From Lysobacterales bacterium (GTDB lineage: Bacteria > Pseudomonadota > Gammaproteobacteria > Xanthomonadales > SZUA-36), in NCBI GenBank assembly GCA_009692275.1, contig SHZL01000101.1, positions 1 through 9,199 on the forward strand: 9,199 bases of DNA, read 5' to 3'. Position numbers and translations under genes: made by a program. Below the pieces are notes generated by a model. It was given only the letters and a program-made list of their open reading frames with translations, did not search any database and was not told the DNA's origin. Below, in pieces: positions 1 to 6,329 of the stretch. Positions within the stretch are counted from its first letter, which is position 1. The number at the start of each line of letters is the position of its first letter.

Positions 1-1
1 G

Positions 2-1024
2 GAGCCGGAATTTTTCGTATTCGACGATGTGCGCTTCAGCAATGGCCTGCATGGCTGCTCCTACGAAATTGATTCGGAGGAAGGCGCATGGAACTCGGCG
101 GCCGAGTATGAGGGCGGCAATAGCGGACATCGTCCCGGGGTAAAGGGCGGATATTTTCCAGTGCCACCGGTGGATTCATTGCATGATTTACGCGCCGAAA
201 TGTGCCGCGTGTTGGCGCAAATGGGCCTGGGCGTTGAAGTGCACCACCACGAAGTGGGAACTGCAGGACAGTGCGAGATCGGCACGCGATTTTCAACCCT
301 GACGCACAAAGCGGACGAAATCCTCACGCTCAAGTACGTTGTCCACAATGTGGCCCATGGCGCCGGGCAGACGGCTACGTTCATGCCCAAACCCCTGGTG
401 GGCGACAATGGTTCTGGAATGCACGTGCACCAGTCCCTGGCCAAAGGTGGCAAGAACCTGTTTACCGGTGACGGCTATGGCGGGCTTTCGGATACGGCCC
501 TGCACTACATAGGCGGCATTTTCAAACACGCCCGTGCCCTCAACGCTTTCGCCAATTCCACTACCAACAGCTATAAACGCCTGGTGCCCGGCTTTGAAGC
601 GCCGGTCATGCTCGCCTATTCGGCGCGCAACCGTTCGGCTTCATGCCGCATTCCCTTCGTCGCCAATCCCAAGGGCCGCCGCATTGAAATTCGCTTTGGT
701 GATCCGGCAGGCAACAGTTACCTGATTTTTGCCGCAATGATGATGGCCGGGCTGGATGGTATTGCCAGGAAGCTGGACCCCGGCTCGCCGATGGACAAGG
801 ACCTGTACGATCTGCCTCCGGAGGAAGCCAAGGCCATACCGCAAGTGTGCTCCAGTCTTGACCAGGCCCTGGATGCCCTGGATGCCGACCGGGAATTCCT
901 CAAGGTGGGTGGTGTCTTCAGTGATGACCTGATTGACGCGTATATTGCTTTGAAAATGCAGGAAGTTACCCGCTTCCGCGCGAGCACACACCCGGTTGAG
1001 TTTGAAATGTATTATTCGCTGTAG
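2..1024 (+). CDS. glnA: Glutamine synthetase, type I (GSI-beta), 5'-truncated by the window edge
   Basis: Makes glutamine from glutamate, ammonia and ATP in the cytoplasm as a dodecamer; it is the main ammonia-assimilating enzyme. The reading frame is already open at base 2 (EPEFFVFDD), so about 127 N-terminal residues lie upstream. The visible 340 residues match the rest of a ~469-residue GSI. Visible active-site segments are EPEFF and the HHHEVGTAGQ stretch (metal-binding glutamates), NGSGMHVHQS (glutamate/metal site), GFEAPVMLAYSARNRSA (flap glutamate and ATP-site arginines) and RRIEIRFGD. The motif KDLYDLPPEE, with its tyrosine codon at 806-808, is the adenylylation site used by GlnE, which places it in the GSI-beta subclass under post-translational nitrogen control. 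It ends in the conserved HPVEFEMYYSL. It lies upstream of the ntrBC genes, as in many gammaproteobacteria. The promoter is outside the window. Identification is secure. Confidence 0.98.
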   Translation, partial: EPEFFVFDDVRFSNGLHGCSYEIDSEEGAWNSAAEYEGGNSGHRPGVKGGYFPVPPVDSLHDLRAEMCRVLAQMGLGVEVHHHEVGTAGQCEIGTRFSTLTHKADEILTLKYVVHNVAHGAGQTATFMPKPLVGDNGSGMHVHQSLAKGGKNLFTGDGYGGLSDTALHYIGGIFKHARALNAFANSTTNSYKRLVPGFEAPVMLAYSARNRSASCRIPFVANPKGRRIEIRFGDPAGNSYLIFAAMMMAGLDGIARKLDPGSPMDKDLYDLPPEEAKAIPQVCSSLDQALDALDADREFLKVGGVFSDDLIDAYIALKMQEVTRFRASTHPVEFEMYYSL

Positions 1025-1070
1025 ACCGCTGGGACTGCCTGGTTCAACGCCCGCCTGTCCCCGGAACAAC

Positions 1071-1100
1071 TGCCTGCCCTGCAGTGTTGCAGGGCAGGTG
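1071..1100 (+). terminator. GC-rich stem-loop downstream of glnA (terminator or attenuator candidate)
   Basis: An 11-bp perfect inverted repeat, CCTGCCCTGCA (1073-1083) and TGCAGGGCAGG (1088-1098), closes a GTGT loop; two G-U pairs extend the stem to 1071-1100. It starts 47 bases after the glnA stop and ends about 30 bases before the next start codon. No U-run follows (the next bases are CAATTCC), so a classical intrinsic terminator is not proven. In Escherichia coli a terminator between glnA and the ntrBC genes reduces read-through. By analogy this hairpin could set the ratio of GlnA to NtrB/NtrC, or protect the 3' end of the glnA mRNA. Confidence 0.5.
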
Positions 1101-1131
1101 CAATTCCACGCTACTAACAGGAGCCCCAATT

Positions 1132-1167
1132 ATGGACAACGGCATGAACAACGGCATGAACAAGGGA
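1132..1167 (+). repeat. Three tandem 12-bp units at the start of the DUF4124 gene
   Basis: ATGGACAACGGC, ATGAACAACGGC and ATGAACAAGGGA follow one another directly, encoding MDNG-MNNG-MNKG. Each unit carries its own in-frame ATG. Gain or loss of a unit would keep the frame and change only the n-region of the signal peptide. Confidence 0.85.
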
Positions 1168-1761
1168 CTGACGATAAAAGTTGGCATGGCCGCCATGCTG
1201 GCTCTGGCCTGCACCCTGTATTGCGTATTTGCAATGGCAGAGGTTTACAAGGTGGTGGACGCGGAGGGCAACATTACCTACACCGATCAGGCTCCGGTCG
1301 ATGGCGCTGCGCCCATGAAGTTGCCGGAGCTTTCGGTCATCCATACCGATTACCAGGATAAGGCATCTGAGAGTGATGCTGAAGCGGATGCTGCGGCACC
1401 GGCGCCCGCCGAGCTTACGCCCCGGGAGTTGCGCAAGATGTACCGGGATTTCCACATCACCCGGCCACTGCCGGAAGAAACGTTTTGGGGTACGGCCAAC
1501 ACGGTGGTGGTCAGTTGGGGCAGTTCAGCTGCATTTCAGCCCGGCATGCAGGTGCGGGTAATCGTGGATGGCACTGCCCAGGAAGGTACCGGGGACGGCA
1601 TGCTTGCGCTGACGCTGGACCGGGGTGAACACACGGTATCTGCCGATCTGCTGGATGACAGGGGCAGAAAGGTAATGGGTGCGGAAAAAGTTACGTTCTT
1701 CATCAAGCAACACTCGGTTGACGCAAAAGCGCCAAAACCGACACCGCACAGCGGAACTTGA
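1132..1761 (+). CDS. Exported DUF4124 domain protein between glnA and ntrB
   Basis: A 209-residue protein of unknown function. ATG 1132 is chosen because AGGAG at 1119-1123 sits 8 bases upstream; an open frame reaches further up, but through the glnA hairpin. The N-terminus has a short repeated tract (MDNG, MNNG, MNKG), then lysines and a hydrophobic segment ending CVFAMA, a good signal peptidase I site after about residue 36, so the product is probably periplasmic. The mature protein begins EVYKVVDAEGNITYTDQAP, the typical DUF4124 sequence. An Ala/Asp/Glu/Pro-rich linker follows (about residues 75-95). The C-terminal half (about 105-200) contains alternating beta-type segments, including LDRGEHTVSADLLDDRG, and looks like an Ig-like beta-sandwich. 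Its stop overlaps the ntrB start, so it is translationally linked to nitrogen control. Its biochemical role is unknown. Downstream ATGs at 1144, 1156, 1186 and 1195 are alternative starts. Confidence 0.88.
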   Translation: MDNGMNNGMNKGLTIKVGMAAMLALACTLYCVFAMAEVYKVVDAEGNITYTDQAPVDGAAPMKLPELSVIHTDYQDKASESDAEADAAAPAPAELTPRELRKMYRDFHITRPLPEETFWGTANTVVVSWGSSAAFQPGMQVRVIVDGTAQEGTGDGMLALTLDRGEHTVSADLLDDRGRKVMGAEKVTFFIKQHSVDAKAPKPTPHSGT

Positions 1762-2879
1762 ACCAGCCAGTCCGCCCACAAGCTGCAGTGCCATTGCAGG
1801 AGACCATCCTGGATTTGATGGGCACGGCTGTTATCAGCCTGGACGGGTCAGGTCGTATCCGGTTGATGAATTCCGCGGCGGAGCATTGCCTGTGCGTGGG
1901 CCGCGAGCGTGCCCTTGCGCGGCCACTTGCGGATGTTGCGTTCATTCCCCAGGAAATGCTTGCAGCAGTGCGGCAATGCCGGGCAGAGGGGTCCGGTATG
2001 CGTTTGCACGAATTGGAACTCGCGGGCGGACAATATGATTGCACCGTGCAGCCAGGCGAACAGGGCATGGTGTTGCTGGAATTGCAAAACCTGGAATGGG
2101 AGCGCAAACGCCATCGACTGGAGCAGCGCGAGGTGCAGACCGGGCTGCTGGAGCTGCTAAGCCGTAACCTTGGCCACGAAATCCGCAATCCGCTGGGTGG
2201 TATTCGCGGGGCATCGCAAATGCTGGCCAGTGAACTTGCCTCTCCGGAAATGGCAACCCTGGCGCGGCTGATCATGCGGGAAGTTGATCGCATTGATGAA
2301 TTAATCCTGAGTTTTGGGCAGCCAAAGCTGGCGCAAAAACCGGTACAGTTTTATCCACTGCTGGACGAAGTCATCGGCCTGGTCGGGATTGAGTTTGGCC
2401 AGCAGGCCGTATTTGAGCGGGATTTCGATCCCAGCATCCCCTTGTTCCCGGGTGATGCGCTGGCCATTCGGCAGGTGTTGTTGAACCTCATGCGCAACGC
2501 CATGCAGGCTCACACGACCCGAATCGTCATCCGGACTCGCGTGGAACATGGCGGCGCACTGCTGCAATCCACCTCTACCAGCCTGCTGCGGATTGATGTC
2601 ATCGATGATGGAGAGGGGGTACCGGAATCCTTGCGCAATCTGTTGTTTCTGCCGCTGGTTACGGGTAAACGCAATGGAACCGGACTGGGACTGGCTTTAT
2701 CCCAACAGATTGCCGCTGCCCATGGCGGCCTGCTGACCTATGAACCGGTTCGCGCCGAACCCGCTGGCGGTGGTAGCCGCTTCAGTCTCTACCTGCCGTT
2801 GGCCCGCCACGTTTCCGACCCGGCGCCGGAGACCGTGCCGGCGCAGGACGGAGCCACTGCAATGGAAGCCAGGTCATGA
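1758..2879 (+). CDS. ntrB: Nitrogen regulation sensor histidine kinase NtrB (GlnL)
   Basis: Cytoplasmic kinase/phosphatase that phosphorylates NtrC under nitrogen limitation and is switched to phosphatase by PII. The TTG start at 1758 overlaps the upstream stop (TTGA), giving 373 residues, close to the ~350 usual for the family; the Shine-Dalgarno is weak (AGCGGA), as expected for a coupled start. No membrane segment is present. Residues ~15-110 form the PAS sensor domain (ETILDLMGTAVISLD onward). The H-box LSRNLGHEIRNPLGG places the phosphorylated histidine at H140. Kinase-core boxes are NLMRNAMQ (N box, ~243-250), DDGEGVP (G1, ~283-289) and GTGLGLAL (G2, ~307-314). A ~25-residue low-complexity tail follows the ATPase domain. 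The stop overlaps the ntrC ATG (ATGA). A GTG at 1788 is a less likely start, because it would remove the conserved N-terminal lead-in. Confidence 0.96.
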   Translation: MNQPVRPQAAVPLQETILDLMGTAVISLDGSGRIRLMNSAAEHCLCVGRERALARPLADVAFIPQEMLAAVRQCRAEGSGMRLHELELAGGQYDCTVQPGEQGMVLLELQNLEWERKRHRLEQREVQTGLLELLSRNLGHEIRNPLGGIRGASQMLASELASPEMATLARLIMREVDRIDELILSFGQPKLAQKPVQFYPLLDEVIGLVGIEFGQQAVFERDFDPSIPLFPGDALAIRQVLLNLMRNAMQAHTTRIVIRTRVEHGGALLQSTSTSLLRIDVIDDGEGVPESLRNLLFLPLVTGKRNGTGLGLALSQQIAAAHGGLLTYEPVRAEPAGGGSRFSLYLPLARHVSDPAPETVPAQDGATAMEARS

Positions 2880-4339
2880 CCCGGCGCCCGGACATCTGGG
2901 TGGTGGAAGACGATGAGGCCATTCGCTATGTACTGCAGCGTGCACTCAGCCGCAGCGGCTACGAAGTTCAGTGTTTCGAAACAGTGGCGGACGTGAGCCT
3001 CGCCCTGGGGCGGGCGACACCGCGGGCCATCATCACGGATATTCGCCTGCCGGATGCCGACGGCCTGAGCGTCCTGGACCTGTTGCAACGCCAGGGCGTT
3101 ACGGTGCCTGTTATTGCCATGACGGCATATTCCGATCTGGACCAGGCGGTCAAGGCTTTCCAGAAGGGCGTATTCGACTACCTGCCCAAGCCTTTTGATC
3201 TGGACCAGGTCATTTCGGTTGTCGCCAGGGCCGTTGCGCCAGGGTCACTGCCGGCGGACCAGGCCGATGAATCTGCTGACAGCCAGCTATTGGGCGAATC
3301 GCCAGCGATGCAGGAAGTATTCCGCACCATTGGCCGGCTTTCGCGTTCCGACATCAGTGTGCTGATAACGGGTGAAACCGGCACCGGCAAGGAAGTGGTG
3401 GCACAGATGCTGCACCTGCATAGCCCGCGTTCCAGGCGGCCATTTATTGCGCTGAATACTGCTGCTGTTCCGGCAGAACTGCTGGAATCAGAGTTGTTTG
3501 GCCACGAGCGCGGGGCCTTTACCGGCGCCCACGCCCGGCGCGAGGGGCGATTCGAGGAAGCCGCGGGCGGCACTCTGTTCCTGGATGAAATCGGGGACAT
3601 GCCGCTGGCGCTGCAAACCCGGCTCTTGCGGGTGCTGGCGGAGGGCGATTTCTACCGCGTGGGTGGCCGCGACCTGTTGACCGCGGATGTACGTATCATC
3701 GCGGCAACGCACCAGGACCTTGCAGCCAAGGTTCGGGACGGCAGTTTTCGCGAGGATCTTTACCACCGGCTGAACGTGATCCGCATTGCCTTGCCGCCTT
3801 TGCGCCAGCGCGCGGAGGATATCGGCTTGCTGGCGCGGCGGTTCCTGCACCTCGCTGCGCGTGAACTGGGGCTGGATGAGAAACGCCTCAGAAAAGACAC
3901 GCTGGCCATCATGGAGAAGTTCCACTGGCCTGGAAACGTGCGCCAGTTGCAGAACATCTGCCGCCAGCTGAGTGTCATGGCGCCGGCGGAAGTCATTTTT
4001 CCCGAAGACCTGCCCGCGGAGATGTTTTCGGCAACGGCCGGGCAACCCGCGGACCTGGAATGGCCGGACGAACTGAGGCGCTGGGCCAAAGCTGAATTGC
4101 GTGCGGGCGGTGAGGACCTGGTCAACCGCGCACAAATCGAGATGGAGCGGGTGTTGATCGAATGCGCCCTGGAACAAACCGGCGGTCAGCGCATTCGCGC
4201 GGCAGAACTGCTGGGCCTGGGACGCAATACCCTGACACGCAAGCTCAAGCAGATGGGCGATACGGCAGATGGGCATACCATGACAAAATCAAAGGACGAT
4301 GCGCCGCCCCAGCAGCTTCAGGTGGTGGGACGCACCTGA
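2876..4339 (+). CDS. ntrC: Nitrogen regulation response regulator NtrC (GlnG), sigma-54 activator
   Basis: DNA-binding activator of sigma-54 promoters of nitrogen-assimilation genes, phosphorylated by NtrB. ATG 2876 overlaps the ntrB stop and has GGAAG (2864-2868) 8 bases upstream; the product is 487 residues. Receiver domain (1-120): acidic pocket E11/D12/D13, phospho-acceptor D55 in ITDIRLPD, T83 in MTAYS, K105 in PKPF. Complete AAA+ domain (~138-375): Walker A GETGTGKE (166-173), sigma-54-contacting ERGAFTGA (211-218), Walker B GGTLFLDEIGD (231-241), FREDLYHRLNV (291-301) and WPGNVRQL (351-358). Fis-type helix-turn-helix at 436-460 (GGQRIRAAELLGLGRNTLTRKL). About 26 hydrophilic residues follow the HTH, where E. 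coli NtrC stops almost at once; this tail overlaps the 3' end of dtd on the other strand. All catalytic motifs are intact, unlike the NtrX paralogue in this window. Confidence 0.97.
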   Translation: MTRRPDIWVVEDDEAIRYVLQRALSRSGYEVQCFETVADVSLALGRATPRAIITDIRLPDADGLSVLDLLQRQGVTVPVIAMTAYSDLDQAVKAFQKGVFDYLPKPFDLDQVISVVARAVAPGSLPADQADESADSQLLGESPAMQEVFRTIGRLSRSDISVLITGETGTGKEVVAQMLHLHSPRSRRPFIALNTAAVPAELLESELFGHERGAFTGAHARREGRFEEAAGGTLFLDEIGDMPLALQTRLLRVLAEGDFYRVGGRDLLTADVRIIAATHQDLAAKVRDGSFREDLYHRLNVIRIALPPLRQRAEDIGLLARRFLHLAARELGLDEKRLRKDTLAIMEKFHWPGNVRQLQNICRQLSVMAPAEVIFPEDLPAEMFSATAGQPADLEWPDELRRWAKAELRAGGEDLVNRAQIEMERVLIECALEQTGGQRIRAAELLGLGRNTLTRKLKQMGDTADGHTMTKSKDDAPPQQLQVVGRT

Positions 4340-4342
4340 AGC
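4315..4342. terminator. Stem-loop spanning both stop codons of convergent ntrC and dtd
   Basis: A 10-bp perfect inverted repeat, GCTTCAGGTG (4315-4324) and CACCTGAAGC (4333-4342), with an 8-base loop. The ntrC stop TGA (4337-4339) lies in the right arm and the dtd stop (complement of TCA 4318-4320) in the left arm, so each transcript carries its own stop in the 3' arm of the same hairpin. There is no U-run on either side, so intrinsic termination is not shown. It may act as a bidirectional terminator or a 3'-end stabilising structure. The perfect pairing is seen directly; the role is inferred. Confidence 0.45.
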
Positions 4343-4797
4343 CAGAACGTCACTGGCCCGGTGTTGACCAGGCTCACCTTCATATTGGCGCCAAAGCGGC
4401 CAGTTTCGACCGCCCGGTGTACGCGGCGGGCTGACTCAACTACTGAGTCAAACAGGCGTTTGGCCTCGGCGGGTGGCGCGGCGGAAGAGAAGCTGGGACG
4501 GTTTCCACTGTTGGTATCGGCGGCAAGGGTAAATTGCGGCACCAGCAGCAATCCTCCTCCCGATTGGGCGAGATCAAGATTCATCTTGCCCTGTCGATCA
4601 TCAAACATGCGCCACGCCAGCATCCGTTGAACCAGGCGCTGTGCCTGCTCTTCCCCATCACCCTGTTCGACACCGATCAGGGCCAGCATGCCGTGCCCGA
4701 TGCGCCCGACCAGATGGGTCTGAGGCGTTGCTGCGCTTGGGACCATGTCCTCAACGTGCACGGCAGCCTCGCTCACCCGTTGCAGTAACGCGATCAT
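4318..4797 (-). CDS. dtd: D-aminoacyl-tRNA deacylase (D-Tyr-tRNA deacylase)
   Basis: Cytoplasmic homodimeric proofreading enzyme that hydrolyses D-amino acids (and glycine from tRNA-Ala) off mischarged tRNA. The 159-residue product begins MIALLQRVSEAAVHVE, typical of the family. It contains the catalytic-threonine motif as PQFTLAADT (T90; usually SQFTL) and the cross-subunit motif GPVTFWLQV (147-155), which supplies the Gly-cisPro chiral filter. The segment KMNLDLAQSGG is also family-typical. It is longer than the usual ~145 residues because of about 10 extra residues near position 17-27 (PSAATPQTHL region) and four after WLQV. The start at 4797 has no strong Shine-Dalgarno. The gene lies 68 bases downstream of ntrX in the same direction, so it may be co-transcribed with ntrYX. 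That gap holds only a weak 5-6-bp inverted repeat over the ntrX stop. Its 3' end overlaps convergent ntrC by 22 bases. Confidence 0.96.
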   Translation of the reverse strand: MIALLQRVSEAAVHVEDMVPSAATPQTHLVGRIGHGMLALIGVEQGDGEEQAQRLVQRMLAWRMFDDRQGKMNLDLAQSGGGLLLVPQFTLAADTNSGNRPSFSSAAPPAEAKRLFDSVVESARRVHRAVETGRFGANMKVSLVNTGPVTFWLQVRPTT

Positions 4798-4865
4798 GCA
4801 ATTCGTTGCCGGCTGCCCTGCATCGTTGTGTTACTCGCTGCCAGCAGAGGGTTCATGCCTAACCC

Positions 4866-6245
4866 TTACTTGCCCGTTCCCCGGCCTGTTGCTGTCTTGG
4901 GATCGATTCCCAGCGCACGTAACTTGCGATACAGGTGAGTCCGTTCCATGCCTACTGACTCGGCAAGTTTGCCCACGCTGCCGCTGGCCTGCTGCAGTTG
5001 GTAACTGAGGTACTCACGCTCGAATTGTTCCCGCGCTTCGCGCAAGGGTAGTTTAAAGATATCCAGGTGGCTGCCCACGGTGGTTGGCTCAGCAGGGCTC
5101 TGGCGCAATGCCTCTTCCGCCTCGTTAACGCTTACGTCACCCTCTCCGCCGAGTATGAGCAGGCGCTGCACCAGGTTGCGCAATTCGCGGATGTTGCCCG
5201 GCCAGCTGTGATTGCGCAGCCGGTTCAGGGCGGACACGGAAAAGGAGCGATAAGGCAGGCCCTCGTGATTCGGAAACCAGTCTGCATAAAATCGCACGAG
5301 GTCAGGTACGTCATCGGGCCGCTCGCGCAGGGAAGGAATGGCCAGCGCCAGCACATTCAGGCGATAGTAGAGCTGTTCCAGTGAAGGCTCGCGGTGGGCA
5401 AGGTCAATCAGGTCTGCGCTGCCGCTGGCTATCACCCTGCAGTTCAGCTGGCGTCTGCCGGCGCCCCCTTCATGCGCAAACTGGCCGGATTCGAGCACCT
5501 GGTTAATGATTCTGCGCGCGGCAGGGGGAATGCGCTGGATTTCGCCCAGGAACAGGGTCCCGCCCATGGCGAGGTCAAATACACCGGGCTGCCCATCGCT
5601 GGCGCGGTCCTGTCCAAGCAAATAGGTGCGCACGTTTTCCCCCTCCAGCCGGGAATGATCGAGCACGACAAAATCGCCCTTTCGTCCGCTCCGGCTGTGG
5701 ATGAATCGCGCCAATGCTTCCCGGCCGTTGCCCGATTCGCCCGTGATCAGCACCGGAGATTCGTGCTGTGCGGCCTGCTCTGCCTTGCTGCGCAGGATCT
5801 GCATGACTGGGCTGTTGCCGACCGGCTCTGACGGAAAAGCAGGCACCAGCCGATGCGCAGTCTCGCTACTGCTGGCACGGGACGCGAGGGCCTGGCTCAC
5901 GATGGCCAGCAGTTTCGCCAGTGAAATCGGCTTTTGCACGAAATCGAAAGCACCCAGCCGGGTGGCTTCAACTGCCGTTTCGACGGAACCGTGACCGGAC
6001 ATGACCACTACCGGGCAAGGCAGCCCCGTCCCGGCTGACCACTCTTTCAATAACAAGATACCGTCGACATCCGGCATCCAGATATCCAGCAGAACCAGGT
6101 CAGGTGTCTTGCGGGCAAAAGCAGCGCGCGCAGCTTCCCCGTCCTCGGCCACCGTCACGCGGTAACCCTCGTCTTGCAGAATCTCCGAGACCAGGTCTCG
6201 AATATCCGGTTCGTCATCTACTACCAGGATGTGTGCTTGGGACAT
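4866..6245 (-). CDS. ntrX: NtrX-type response regulator with degenerate AAA+ domain
   Basis: DNA-binding response regulator, presumed partner of the NtrY kinase encoded just upstream. It has 459 residues from ATG 6245; only a weak AAGAA precedes the start. The receiver domain (1-120) is intact: D10/D11/E12, phospho-acceptor D54 in LLDIWMPD, S83 in VMSGHGS, K105 in QKP. The central region (~140-375) is clearly AAA+-derived (PVLITGESG, GGTLFLGEI, YYRLNV, SWPGNIREL), but its key residues are changed. Walker A reads GESGNGRE (169-176), with Arg replacing the essential Lys. Walker B reads LFLGEI (231-236), with Gly replacing Asp. The GAFTGA sigma-54 loop is absent (region ~209-224). ATP hydrolysis and sigma-54 remodelling are therefore unlikely. 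The C-terminal Fis-type helix-turn-helix (~421-446, with RTHLYRKLRALGI) is well conserved and NtrX-like. It probably binds DNA and regulates sigma-70 promoters or represses; this is inference. Confidence 0.93.
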   Translation of the reverse strand: MSQAHILVVDDEPDIRDLVSEILQDEGYRVTVAEDGEAARAAFARKTPDLVLLDIWMPDVDGILLLKEWSAGTGLPCPVVVMSGHGSVETAVEATRLGAFDFVQKPISLAKLLAIVSQALASRASSSETAHRLVPAFPSEPVGNSPVMQILRSKAEQAAQHESPVLITGESGNGREALARFIHSRSGRKGDFVVLDHSRLEGENVRTYLLGQDRASDGQPGVFDLAMGGTLFLGEIQRIPPAARRIINQVLESGQFAHEGGAGRRQLNCRVIASGSADLIDLAHREPSLEQLYYRLNVLALAIPSLRERPDDVPDLVRFYADWFPNHEGLPYRSFSVSALNRLRNHSWPGNIRELRNLVQRLLILGGEGDVSVNEAEEALRQSPAEPTTVGSHLDIFKLPLREAREQFEREYLSYQLQQASGSVGKLAESVGMERTHLYRKLRALGIDPKTATGRGTGK

Positions 6246-6257
6246 GGGAATTTCTTG

Positions 6258-6277
6258 ATGTTGCGTCGGCGCAACAT
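6258..6277 (-). promoter_or_regulatory. Perfect 8-bp hairpin in the ntrY-ntrX gap, just before the ntrX start
   Basis: The 84-base gap between the ntrY stop and the ntrX start contains ATGTTGCG (6258-6265) and CGCAACAT (6270-6277) around a 4-base loop. On the minus-strand transcript the hairpin ends 12 bases before the ntrX ATG, next to its weak ribosome-binding site (AAGAA). It could tune ntrX translation or mRNA processing, or, as a near-palindrome in DNA, serve as a protein-binding site. There is no U-run after it, so a terminator is unlikely. Confidence 0.4.
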
Positions 6278-6329
6278 GCTACTCCAATCCGTCTGGCCTG
6301 CCTAGCCGGAAAAGCACGAGTTGTGCTGA

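Noticed and set aside
1040..1054. Possible sigma-54 promoter (TGG, ten bases, GC) after glnA
   Set aside because: Only the minimal GG and GC dinucleotides fit; the surrounding bases do not match the usual -24/-12 consensus, and such matches are common by chance in GC-rich DNA.
641..1129. 162-residue minus-strand open frame covering the glnA end and the intergenic gap
   Set aside because: Mostly antisense to conserved glnA sequence; no ribosome-binding site or family resemblance seen.
1703..2293. 196-residue minus-strand open frame, Ser/Arg-rich
   Set aside because: Antisense shadow of the DUF4124 3' end and ntrB; the low-complexity Ser/Arg/Pro composition is typical of a shadow frame.
3488..4276. 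262-residue open frame on the minus strand
   Set aside because: It is fully antisense to ntrC, whose protein shows complete conserved domains; long antisense frames are expected in GC-rich coding DNA, and the translation shows no recognisable family.
4848..4866. Short inverted repeat (GGGTT and AACCC) over the ntrX stop as a terminator before dtd
   Set aside because: Only a 5-6-bp stem with a 7-base loop and no U-run on the minus strand; too weak to call.
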